DNA of 64,000 nucleotides from Gambelia wislizenii. Its lineage: Eukaryota; Chordata; Lepidosauria; Squamata; Crotaphytidae. Positions 46,317 to 56,051 of the stretch are shown one piece after another. Where the stretch lies: NCBI GenBank assembly GCA_030847615.1, contig JAUMIR010000001.1, positions 62,199,501 through 62,263,500 of the forward strand. The letters are read 5' to 3'. The position numbers and the translations under genes are program-made. Position 1 is the stretch's first letter. The number at the start of each line of letters is the position of its first letter. The notes beneath the pieces are model-generated. The model was not told the DNA's origin, did no database searches, and saw nothing but the letters and a program-made list of their open reading frames with translations.

Positions 46317-46964
46317 TTAGTAAAGGAGTGGGTGAATATACCTCCTGTAAGAGGAGGATCTCCAGTGCCCGATCTGCTGGATCGCTGAGGGTGTCATACC
46401 CATGGCAGCGGCAGTGGATGCTGCCCCTATACAAAATGAATGAGTGCCAAATCGCACTCCAGATAGTCCCAGCTGTCTCAATGCCTTCGCTGTTATTGCC
46501 CAAAACTGGTACCTAGTCAAAGGGGAGAAATCCATATGCACGAAAAGAGGGCCCTCCCCCTGCCCTCATACCTTCAAATAATCCCACAATGCCAAGACCG
46601 GGCAGAGCTCTGGGTCGTTACAACGAGACAATACAAAAGTTTTTACTCTACCTACCTGGTCCATTTTAGAAAAACGTAATGTGATGATGATCTCCTGGTC
46701 ACTCAACTGTATATCCTGCAATTCCAAGGCCCTTCTGGACCTATCATGTTTTGAAGCCATAACGAGTTCGTTAACTTGCAGGGCTCCAAAAAATGCTATG
46801 AGAGCAGCCACGTGAAAAAGCAGCGTCTCATACATGGAAGAAGAGTCCAGTTAACAGTCTACGTAAGCCTTTCAGAATGTCTGGGGACAAAGGAACTCTC
46901 GCATCAGGCTTCCTGACCCTCTCCCTAGCCCATCCTTCCAGAACCTTCCTAATCCAGGGTGTTG
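46317..46964 (-). pseudogene. Tyrosine recombinase of Ngaro-2
   Basis: One frame (46566-46835) holds LIAFFGALQVNELVMASKHD. The expected catalytic arginine is glutamine here (codon CAA, likely from CGA). The next frame (46317-46541) holds GTHSFCIGAAS, where the HxxR arginine is cysteine (TGT, likely from CGT), and RYIHPLL with the nucleophile-region tyrosine. Both arginine losses fit CpG decay. A stop at about 46,845 and a frame change at about 46,550 also break it. Confidence 0.8.
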
Positions 46965-47590
46965 TCAACAGCACCCTGGGCCCTTGTGTGCTGCATCTGG
47001 AGCCAGCTCTCTGAAGCGCTCTATCTGCATATGAGAAAGAGTGTCAGCTATCTCATTTTGTACTCCAGCAACATACCATGTGACAAACAAAATGTTATGC
47101 CGAAGGCATTGCAAAGTGAATGCCCTGACTAGACGCATCACCCTTGGGGACCCTGAAGTAAGGGTGTTTATCACCTGGACCGTTGCCAAATTGTCACACC
47201 AGAAGAGTACTGACAAATTAGACAACACATTGGCTCAGATAGTGGTGGCCACCAAGATAGGGAAGAACTCCAGGAAGGTAAGATCCCATGTAATTCCCGT
47301 TCCGGTCCAGCTTGCTGGCCATCTGCTTGCGCCCCAGTGACCACCAAAATAAACCCCGAATCCAATGGCCCCGGCCGCATCAAAAGCTATTTGAAAAGTC
47401 CCCTGTAGCTTCCTTTCCTCCCACCAAAGTGACACACTGTTGAAGAGGTCCAGGAAGTCCTGCCATGTCTGGAGATCCTCTCTGATCTCTGCCGTAATCC
47501 TAATCTTGTGATAAGGAACATGGACCCCCTCAATAGCATCGCATAACCAGTGAAGGAAAGCCGTACCGGGGGTGACCACCTTACATGCAA
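46965..47590 (-). pseudogene. RNase H of Ngaro-2
   Basis: One frame (47235-47579) contains AFLHWLCDAIEGV, FDAAGAIGFGVYFGGHWG (first catalytic D) and DLTFLEFFPILVAT. The next (46965-47228) has LFWCDNLATVQVINTLTSG, a second aspartate block, and EIADTLSHMQIERFRELAP. A frameshift at about 47,230 separates them. Its motifs match those of Ngaro-1. Confidence 0.8.
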
Positions 47591-48696
47591 AGTTCAGATT
47601 TTCTATCAGGACCTAAAAGTCCCGCAAAGTAGCTTTGCATCTGTCCCTAAACATGGAAACCCTCTCCCTTAAATCAGTTACTTTAATGGTTGCTAGTCGG
47701 CATAGCTGATTGACAGAGTCAATATCAATGCCTAGGAAGGTTAACTGTTTTGCTGGGCTCTCGGTTTTCTCAGGAGCCAATGAGACTCCTAACCCCCCCC
47801 CCCGTCAACTGCTGGAACTGCTGCAGCAAATGGCTGCATACCCCTGAACCAGCTTGCCCTATGAATAGCAAATCATCCAAATAATGAACGATTCCCCCAA
47901 TCACCATTCTTGCCTTCAACACCCATTCTAAAAAGGTGCTGAAAGTCACGAATGCTTTACAAGAGACGGAACAGCCCATGGGTAGGGCGCTGTCCATGTA
48001 AAACCCGCCATCGAATTGAAAGCCCAATAATTCAAAACCGTCCGGATGAACTGGGAGAAGGCGGAAGGCTGACTTTATGTCGCACTTCGCCATCTCAGCT
48101 CCCATTCTCTGCCGGCGCACCTCTCTGATAGTGGCGTCAAAGGAAGTATACTTGAGTGTACATAACTCTGCCAGGATGGAGTCATTAATTGACTCCCGCC
48201 TTGGGTATGACAGGTGGTGAATTAATCTAAATTCCCCAGGGGCCTTCTTAGGGACTATGCCTAATGATGACACTCTAAGATTGAGCACCGGTGGCTGGCT
48301 AAAGGGGCCAACTACCCTTCCTTCTGCCACTTCCTTGCTTATTTTATTCCTAACTATATCCTCCTTACCCTTAAACGATAACAAATTGCATGCCCTGTAG
48401 GGATGTCTTATACCTTGAAAGGGAATGCGAAAACCAAAATTAAAACCCTGTGATATATAATTGGCTGCCAACTTATTGGGATATAGGTGCAGCCATCTAT
48501 CTAGGACATCCAATTTAATTGGGCTGGGGCCCTTTTGGAGGCTGGCTGGAATTGCCGCCTCCCCTATTTCCACCCTGTGCTCCTCTGTTCCCTCTAAACG
48601 GGCCCTTTCCTCTTGGGCAGTTAGAAAAGGAATGAGAAGCCCCGCAAATAGAGCATTCATGACTGAATCTGAAGGGCTTCTGTGCACATGTCCCAT
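47591..48696 (-). pseudogene. Reverse transcriptase of Ngaro-2
   Basis: The 308-codon frame (47770-48696) contains LHLYPNKLAANYISQGFNFG, APGEFRLIHHLSYPR, MAKCDIKSAFRLLPVHP (motif A), ALPMGCSVSCKAF (motif B) and IVHYLDDLLFIGQ (motif C, both aspartates intact). This is a DIRS/Ngaro-type RT. The frame is lost after about 47,770 at a C-run (GQAG...GGGVRS), where a length change in nine C bases probably shifted it. Its start overlaps the gag frame. Confidence 0.9.
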
Positions 48697-49902
48697 GGGA
48701 GCTAAATTCCCAACACAACAGTTTCTGGCCCACCCCTCCTCCCGTAGAGGCCTTGGCAGCTCCAGCAGCTGAAGCTTTAATCAGGTGGCCACTGTGCACT
48801 CGTTTGCCCTGAATTGGTCGAGCTGGCGTCATCAGATGCATCCATAGTTGGGTATGTATCATGTGCCAGCACAGAGCTGGGTATATTGTGGCCCACATGT
48901 GAAATGCCTCGTCATATAGAAGCCATGCAGGACCCGCAAAATCCACCTATGCCATGTGGATAATATTTATGTACTGAAAAAGCACTGCTGCGCGCTGGGG
49001 GTAAGCTTTTGTGATCACGCCCGGCATAATCAAAAATCCAGATAGCCAGTTCGACCAATTGCGTTCGACCTTTATTTTCCTAAGCTTTTCCTTATCCTTA
49101 TCATCAAGCTCATCCTTGTCTTTTTTTTCTCCATCTCTCTATATAGGAGGGAGAAAACATCAATGTACTCCCCCTTAAGTATTTTTTCCCTGATCGCCTG
49201 TAATAAGTGATCGCCCAGTGGGAGGGACATTTCCCCAAAAGGGATGGCAGAGTAAGCAATGGAGTCATACCCTGGGGCCTGTACAGGCCCTGACAGAGCT
49301 GACTCCCCTGGTCCTATTCCTCCAGCACCTCCCACTGTATACGGGCCCCAAGGCGACCACTGGGGTGGCGTCCAGTTAAGTGGCTGTTGTAGCATCGGCC
49401 AGCTATTGTGAGCCCCCTGTGGTCCCCAGCCTTGTGCTGCATTGTTAATTGTGGGTGGTGACCACACACCCCAAGGCCAAGAATATCCCGCCACAATAGT
49501 TATCATGTAAGCAGTGGGCTCACCTGCCAGGATTGGGGCCACTTCCATTGCGGGGTCCACGTCCGTCTTGGCCAGTGGCTCAGGAGCATTGTCCAGAGGC
49601 TGGGATCCAGATGCATCACCCTCGTGTATGTTCTTTTCCAACGCATCTAGACGGGCAAGTATAAGGTTAGCCAGTTTACCCTTACCCTTACTAGACTTTT
49701 GTTTGGGTGCAGCCCCTGTACTCTCGACCCCTTGAAGCCTCTCTAGGTGCTGAATTCTGTCCATAATTGCCTTCCATATTATGTCCTCATCATCATCACT
49801 TGATGAAGGAGGAGGAGCAGGCAGTGTGGGGCGTTTAGGTGCAGGGGCCTTCCCCTTTCCCCCAACCTTTTCCCTTTTTAGGTGCCATGGTAATGCAAGC
49901 AC
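48515..49902 (-). pseudogene. Gag of Ngaro-2
   Basis: The first frame (49072-49902, 276 codons) is rich in proline and lysine at the start (APAPKRPTLPAPPPSSSDDD), with a possible coiled segment (ILARLDALEKNIHEG) and a W/P-rich middle. After about 125 bp with stops, the second frame (48515-48946) has LLYDEAFHMWATIYPALC and the cysteine cluster CWEFSSHGTC ... HECSICGASHSFSNC. Ngaro-1 shares this cluster, with C-x2-C-x4-H-x4-C at its end. It is likely the nucleic-acid-binding part of the particle protein. Confidence 0.7.
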
Positions 49903-50103
49903 TGAAATCTGAAAAAGTCTTCTCCAGACCCCAAGGGGAAGCAGTACACAATAAACACCTGCTTACCTAGGTTTACCCTCCAATCACTGTCCCTGGTTGG
50001 GCTTACTTAGCCTTGGATAACACACCACTATACCCCTGTCTTATGTGCTCAGGCCCCTAGAGGCCTGAGGCCAATAACCACCAATCCACTGGTTAGGTAT
50101 TGT

Positions 50104-50270
50104 ATTATTATTATTATTATTACTATTATTGCCCTTGGGAGAGTGTAACAAAAGTAGGCCATCAAAGACCTCCAGAGGCTCAGAAGGGGCCCAGCCGGGA
50201 CACACAAAACAGGTAATCACCAATGATGTTGTTTTTGTTGATATTATTATTATTATTATTATTATTTATT
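50104..50270. repeat. Two (TTA)n microsatellites
   Basis: TTA runs lie at 50104-50130 and 50242-50270, separated by about 110 bp. Confidence 0.95.
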
Positions 50271-50571
50271 GTATTATTCAATTGATCACTATGATCTATG
50301 GTTGGATTAGCAGGCCCAATCCTGGGCCCAGCAAGCCCTAATGTGGCCCACTGGCATGTCCTTATAGGCCTATGCCAAGCCTAACTCCTATCCAATTCAA
50401 AATGGCCACCGTAGTAAAAGAATTCAAAATGGCCATAAGATTGAGGCCCCCAGGTGGAATTGCCAAAGAGAAGGGTGATGGGGAGGCCTGCAGGCTGTGG
50501 TGACCCATACTCGGTCAACCTACCACCTTAACACTCTGACTTTAGGATGGCAGTCCTGTGGGGTCTCTTGC

Positions 50572-50589
50572 ATCCCACCGCTGCCACCA
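50572..50589 (-). other. Primer-binding site for tRNA-Leu, with a second partial copy
   Basis: The minus strand reads TGGTGGCAGCGGTGGGAT, the complement of the 3' end of a tRNA-Leu (UAG) including CCA, from memory. A second, slightly changed copy is at 50630-50646 (TGGGGCAGCGGTGGGAT). The duplication spacing is about 58 bp. Confidence 0.7.
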
Positions 50590-50595
50590 AAAATA

Positions 50596-51271
50596 TGTGG
50601 TGCCAGGCTTCTTCCCAGTGGCCTTTCCTATCCCACCGCTGCCCCAAAAGAATGTGTGAAGCACCAACCACTTTTTATTCGGACAGCCCTTTGTGTCCCT
50701 GATATCAGGTAGCGTGGTTTAAAATTCAACAGAGGCCAAGCAGCTTTAAACTCTAACGAAAGTTTATTGAAAAATATAAAATAAATAAGCTGTAGTTGAG
50801 TATTAAAGTTGTTAATCTTCTTAAGGCTTAGTTACAACAGATTCCTTTTAAAATAATAACATCAATCTAGTCACACGAGCACTACTAACTCAGGCACAAA
50901 GTCCTAAATCCCCTTTATATACTTGACTTGTTCTGAGCCTCTCCCTATTAGACTCTCCAAGTCTATTCAGTCCCTCTCTGGACCCTTAAGACCCTTCTGT
51001 GGTCGTCAGACTGAAAAGTTCTCTCAGGAACTCTAAGAGCACACCCTCCCTTCGGTGTAACTCTTTCTTTCCAGTCAAAACTCAAAACAACTAACAACTC
51101 CCACTCACTCTGTCAGGCCTTTTTATAGCCATGCCCAGCTACCTTCCTATTGGCTGGGCACCTGCTGCTCTGAGATTGGCTAAAGGAGCTGCCTTTTCAT
51201 CACAAGGCCTATGACTGATGGCACAATTGGCCACGTGCCTTCAGCACCAGCCTAACGGTCCGCCTACCACA
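50596..51271 (-). mobile_element. LTR of a tRNA-Leu-primed retroelement, 676 bp
   Basis: On the minus strand it starts TGTGGTAGGCGG at 51,271 and ends GGCACCACA at 50,596, so the termini are inverted TGTGGT. A strong TATA box (GGCTATAAAAAGGCC, 51116-51130) and AATAAACTTTCG (signal at 50763-50768) define U3, R and U5. The primer site follows 6 bp after the end. No second LTR or integrase frame was found, so the element is truncated. Gypsy or ERV class is undecided. Confidence 0.65.
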
Positions 51272-51950
51272 CCCCTCGTGCCCCATTCGCCCTGGGCCTA
51301 CGGCAGCCTGCTATTAGTCGCCTGTAATGGGTCCCTGCGACGGCCCTGCTGGGACCCCCGCTCATCTTTTGGGAGGGCTCGGGCAGCATGCCATCCGCCA
51401 AAATCTCCCCCACAACACTGCCAAGCCCTTGGCCAATGTAAGCAACGCGCTGGGCGAGCCGCAGGAAAACTCCCCCCCTTCTGGCTAAAACAGTGGTTTA
51501 TGGCCTCAGGAGGGATTGCCCCAAATGCTCCCACTGTGCAGGGGAGGGGCGGTCCTCCGATGACCACTCTCTTTTCAGGGAAACCCCCACCCAACCCCAG
51601 GGAGACGGCCCAAAGGCCCAACTCGCATGTCAGTCAATGCAGCGGGGATTCCTCCTCCTAGCCTCCGATTGCTCTCCGATTCCTCTGAGTTCGTTCCTGG
51701 CTCTTTGCCTGGTTTGCCCTCGGCAAGCTGCGACTGGCTCCATCGCTCATAAAATAGCAAAGAGGGCGAGGAGAGGGGCGGCACTCCTATTTAAGCCTCT
51801 CTGCCCCACCCCTCACCTCGCGTCACCGGCGCTTGCCGGGGATGTAATCAGTCGGTCTCTTCCCTCCTCCCAGCCCACAAATAAACTTTCCCCAGGAGGC
51901 TCTGCCGCCTGCGAAGGAAGCTGGGTTATGTCAAAATCCTACCAGCCACT
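51272..51950. other. CpG-rich tract with TATA-like sites
   Basis: The stretch is markedly richer in C, G and CpG than its flanks. On the minus strand, GCTTAAATAGGAGTGCC at about 51,780-51,796 could be a promoter. It may be the 5' end of Ngaro-2, or U3 sequence of another element. No protein family was found in frames of up to 169 codons. Confidence 0.4.
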
Positions 51951-52100
51951 GGCCTGTTGGAAGCATTCTCTCATTCCACTACAATTATGTTGTAACTTTT
52001 AAAATGCTGCAGTTATTGCACAAATGAATTTGTTACAAGTAACTTGCTATTTCTAAACGTTTGCTTCCACCCTCTGGGGCCCTTTTACACTATGCAAATA

Positions 52101-53441
52101 GGAGGTCTGTCTATTAAGTAACAAAACTGTTTTTTTACCCTTCAGACAAATCAGGGAGAACTGATTGTGAATGACTGAGTGGTGACCTTGAACATGTTTG
52201 AAACCACAGGACAAACCTCAGCTCTCAGGGCTATTCAGTTAATTGTCAGTCATCATTTAGGGAAGCTGTGTTATCTGTTGTATGCTGGAAAAATACTAAG
52301 CTTAAAAGTCAAGCAATGTGTCAATTTGAAATTTTTAGTAAAAATGAACAACACACCAATGCAATCTTTTCAAATGCTTACTGAGGTCTCTGGAGAAGAC
52401 TTCGTGTCTCATGTGCATGTGTTTGAGCAGCACAAAAGATTCAGAGAAGGATGTGAGAATGGGAAGACAATGAATACCCTGGATGACCTTCCACTTCAAA
52501 AACTGAAGAACCTGTTGAAAAAATTAGCCAGGTTGTCTGAGAAGATCACTAACTCAGTATCTGAATGATAGCTGAAGCCATGAACATTAATAAAGACACT
52601 GAGTGAAAAATTTTGCTTGTGGATATTAACATGATTTTTTTTTTTTTTTTTTTTTTTTTACCAAGATGGTCCCTACGGTTCTCACACCAGAGCAAAAAGA
52701 GTGCCACAAGGAAATTTGTGCTGACATTCTGCAGCAACATGAGGTGGAACCAAACCTTTTTCAACAAATCATCACTTGTGATGAAACCTGGATCTTCCAG
52801 TATGACCCTGAGACAAAACGACAGTCAATGCACTGGAAAACACCATCATCACCAAGAATGAAAAAAGCAGGTCAAAATAAGTCCACATTCAAAACCATAT
52901 TCATTGGGTTTTTTTTTTTTACATTAAGGGTATAATTTTGGCAGAATGGGTTCCAAAAGGCAGAACAGTGAACCAGCATTATTATAAGGAAGTTTTGATA
53001 AAGCTGAGAGAGAAAGAGTCAGGGAAACAAAAGGCCAGAACTGTGGGGAAATGGTTTCATTCTTCATCAAGACAATGAACCTGCTCATACAGCACTTTCT
53101 GTGAAGCAGTTTTTGGCTGATAAACACATTACTACACTTGAACATTCTTTATATTCACCAAATTTGGCACCATGTGACTTTTTCTTTTCCCCAAAGAGAA
53201 ATTGGTGCTTAAAGGAACGTGTTTTGAGTCAATTGGTGCAGTAAAGAAGAAAAAGGCAGATGTGTTGAAACAGCTGACAGAAACTGATCTGCTCCACACC
53301 TTTGACCAGTAGGAAACAAGACTGTATCTGTGTGTGAGTGTGAACAGGGAGTATATTGAAGGGGACAAGCATTAGAATTGTAATACATATAAATAAAGAT
53401 CGGGTGTTGTATCAATCTTGTTATTTAATAGACAGACCTCA
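52101..53441 (+). mobile_element. mariner transposon, near full length
   Basis: This 1,341-bp element is flanked by TA (52099-52100 and 53442-53443). Its inverted ends are GGAGGTCTGTCTATTAA and the complement of TTAATAGACAGACCTCA. The size is that of a complete mariner. The transposase frame is broken by indels, including T25 at 52635-52659 and T12 at about 52,909. Confidence 0.9.
52170..53350 (+). pseudogene. mariner transposase (DD34D), broken
   Basis: The N-terminus at 52,310-52,450 has KFLVKMNNTPMQSFQML and VFEQHKRFREG, the DNA-binding helix-turn-helix region. After the T25 tract: LTPEQKECHKEICADILQQH, then ITCDETWIFQYDPETKRQSM with the first catalytic D at 52,780. The second D is in HQDNEPAH (53,071) and the third in LAPCDFFF (53,176). 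The codons of the last two are 105 bp apart, exactly 34 residues between them, which is the mariner DD34D signature. At least three frameshifts or stops inactivate it. Confidence 0.88.
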
Positions 53442-53444
53442 TAT

Positions 53445-54884
53445 AGCACAATGATTCCGCTTTAACTGCTGTGGCTGCATCCTATCAGATCCTGGGGTTT
53501 GTCACTTGGTGAGGCACTAGACTTCTCTTGCTAAGAATTCTAAATGCCCTCCCTAAACTGTAGATCCCCGGATTCCATAGGATGTTGCCACAAAAGTTAA
53601 AATGGAATCAGAGGGCTATATTTGTTTAGTGGCCTCTGACCTTTATATGTGGGCTCAACAGCTCTTCAAACACAAAATGGCTTCAACTAGAAATCTGTCC
53701 TCTAACAGCTCTTAAAACAGAGCAGTGTCCTTATAAAAGTAGGAGATGTAGGTGGAAGTGAGATTAAAATTTTGTTAATTTTCCCTCGCCTTCCTAATTT
53801 ATACACTGCAGAAAAAGCCGAAAGAACTTTGAAGATGAAATTAAGCTAATCTTTAGAAAGCAGACTGAGACCAATGCTTGATGCACCTATCCTCATTTCT
53901 GTATTTAAAATCATGCCACACAAATAGCTCTGTAATATGTGCTGAGTGCCTCAGATGAATAGGGCTGTACATTCACGGCACATTATTGCAATGTTAACAA
54001 TGCTCTGCTTAGGCACATCACAAAGTACAACCCACTATGAAATCTAAAAGAGAAAATTGGGAATGTAGTTATAAATAAGCAGCAGGAACAGACAAATCTT
54101 GAGCAAAACAAACCAAAACAAAAACCCCTCTAATGGTGTGCAACTATCACCTAAGAACAAATATTAAAAAGAGAGAAGGGAAGAGATTAGAAAATAATTG
54201 TAAATAATAATATATGCCCAGGCTCCAAGCAATCCATTTAGAAATAGCTTTTTAGAGATTCCTTTGAAGTTTAATGTCGTTTCACATTTACTTTCAACCC
54301 ATTTTTTTTTTGTATGCTTCTAGAGAAAAGAGAAAAAAGCAAAGAATATACTATAACTTTGGACAGAAGTTGACCATAGCATTGCACTTGAGGATGTACA
54401 AATACCTAGAGAAGTGTTCTCTCAAGTAAATAAATAAATGAATAAATAAATAGTGGGCCTATATTTGTGCATTTTTTTTACTTTTGTGGGGTCCTCAGCC
54501 CCTAAACCCCATGAAAGTTGAGTGCCAACTGTAGACAAAATTCTCAGGGCACAGATGTTGAACTCTATTCACTCACAGTGCCTCACTGACAAACTGAGGA
54601 CCACGTATGGAAGGGATTTTCGCAGTGTAAATATCAGTAAATATATGGCTAAATTAAGATATGTATTAAACACTGCATGCCTGCCCTTGATTTGTCTACA
54701 CCCAAACCTCATGTGTAATCCTTAAACCTTGTCTAACTCACAACCTCTTGTATCCTGGTGGAATTGCCACCATGAAAAGTATTCTGAGTCCCCTCAAAGC
54801 AACATTTCCAAGCTCTTGAATCAAATTGATAATCCTAAACTTTCATTTTTAATGAAGGGGAATGTATATGAATGCAGACACCCA
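53445..54884. other. 1.4 kb without a recognisable gene
   Basis: AT-rich, with an AAATAAATAAATGAATAAAT run near 54,427. Frames are under 70 codons. Confidence 0.45.
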
Positions 54885-55153
54885 GGAGTCCTGGTGGTTC
54901 AATGGTTAAATGTCAGTACTGCGGCCACAATGTTGCAAGTTCGATCCCAAGGGCTCTGAGCTTCACTCAGCCTTCCATCCTTTTGTAGGTCAGAAAATGA
55001 GTACCCGGCATGGGGAGGCCATTAGCTAACACACATTGGAAATCACTTAATGCAGTGTAGATGTGTAAAATGTTTTTGCTTAACAATTTGTAATCTGCTC
55101 TGAGAGCCTTTCTGGCTGAAGAGCGGGGTTTAAATACTTAAATAAATAAATTA
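54885..55153 (+). mobile_element. tRNA-derived SINE, nearly complete
   Basis: The head reads GAGTCCTGGTGGTTCAATGG (A-box region) and AAGTTCGATCCC (a good RNA polymerase III B box). The body reads CTCAGCCTTCCATCCTTTTG and AAAATGAGTACCCGGC. The tail reads GTAATCTGCTCTGAGAGCC and ends in AAATAAATAAAT. This is a different SINE type from the ones at 17.0 and 62.0 kb. Confidence 0.85.
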
Positions 55154-55178
55154 TGGGCAACCATCCTTCCTGAATCAA

Positions 55179-55600
55179 GGGGGCTGTCTAAATGGTGAAA
55201 ATGCTCCTCAGAGAATGCAAGGAGAATCCTACTTGTCTTAATGGGATCCTGCATTGTTATGCCGTATTTGGAAGGAGGGGGGACAAAAACATCAAGCACT
55301 ATGAAGGAAAAGCCTTTGCAGATTTCCCCAGAGTTTATAAAAAAACAGCAAGGGAGATGCTAATTCCTGCTCATTCGGACAAGCAATTCACTTTGAATTG
55401 CTATCCCATATGAGCAGAAGTGTAAAGGTGATTGGCTGGACATGTGTGGGGGTGGAGCTTGCTAACAAGGTAAGCACCCAGAGCCGCCATGTTGGATTTT
55501 CACCTTAGTGAATGAGTGCTAAGGCGATAAAATGGGGTGTTGCTTTTTTTCTTTCAAGTAAAGGTGAAATATCACTCTATCATGCATAGGAAATACACAC
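55179..55600 (+). mobile_element. Diverged relative of the promoter-carrying MITE, copy 3
   Basis: The left end GGGGGCTGTCTAAATGG corresponds to the ends of copies 1 and 2. CCGTATTTGGAAGGAGGGGG parallels copy 2. The CCAAT and YY1-like blocks are kept. The right end was not found, so the limit is provisional. Confidence 0.5.
55431..55495 (+). promoter_or_regulatory. CCAAT / YY1-like start codon module, copy 3
   Basis: ATTGGCTGG at 55431, GGGGGTGGAGC at about 55,448, and GCCGCCATGTTGG at 55483-55495. The downstream GTAAGT of copies 1 and 2 is absent; a GGTAAGCACC lies upstream of the ATG instead. Confidence 0.4.
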
Positions 55601-55718
55601 ATGCACACACACACACACACACATTTCAATGCATTCAGGTAAGTTAAAACGAGAGTAATTCACTCACAGCCACCATCTGGCAGGCATGCAAAGCTTTTGG
55701 GGGCCAAAAAATCATTAA

Positions 55719-56047
55719 GGACTTTTTTGGACGGGGTTTTGTAACAGAAGCAGCCTCGTCCCCATTGCGAGGCTGCTGCACGGTAGGGGGTCCATTTAGG
55801 ATGACACTCTCCCCTGCCGATACTGTTGTGGGAGTGCTGGGAGGCTGCAGCGCTATATTTGGCGATTTTCTAATCACTAAAGTTGATCGTGATTAGAAAA
55901 TTGCCAAATATAGCGCTGCAGCCTCCCAGCACTTCCGCAACAGTATTGGCAGGGGAGAGCATCATCTGAAATGGACCCCCTGCCGTGCAACAGCCTCGCG
56001 ACGGGGACGAGGCTGCTTCCGTTACAAAACCCCGTCCAAAAAAGTCC
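55719..56047. repeat. 329-bp palindrome: two 159-bp arms with an 11-nt spacer
   Basis: The left arm is 55719-55877 and the right arm 55889-56047. Both outer ends read GGACTTTTTTGGACGGGG from outside inward. By eye the arms differ at 13 of 159 positions, mostly transitions at CpG-type sites, and no indels are needed. TAA lies on both flanks (55716-55718 and 56048-56050), a likely 3-bp TSD. Such a structure is a fold-back MITE; the TAA target would suit a PIF/Harbinger-type enzyme. Confidence 0.92.
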
Positions 56048-56051
56048 TAAG

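Larger units (their letters stand above)
45231..50050 (-). mobile_element. Ngaro-type tyrosine-recombinase retrotransposon with SGNH hydrolase (Ngaro-2)
   Basis: The minus strand reads gag (49.9-48.5 kb), RT (48.7-47.6), RNase H (47.6-47.0), tyrosine recombinase (47.0-46.3) and an SGNH hydrolase (46.3-45.7). This gene order with a terminal hydrolase is known from vertebrate Ngaro elements. On the minus strand the last element base is followed by A20 (T20 on the plus strand at 45211-45230), with AATAAA about 60 bp upstream. The right boundary is not resolved; CpG-rich DNA up to 51.95 kb may belong to its 5' end. The split direct repeats expected for Ngaro were not found by eye. Confidence 0.85.

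Noticed and set aside
51218..52002. Frames of 147 and 169 codons in the CpG-rich tract
   Set aside because: Open in several frames at once, as expected for GC-rich DNA. No domain seen.
55719..56047. Palindrome as a microRNA precursor
   Set aside because: Far longer than a microRNA hairpin, with TSD-like flanks. A MITE is simpler.
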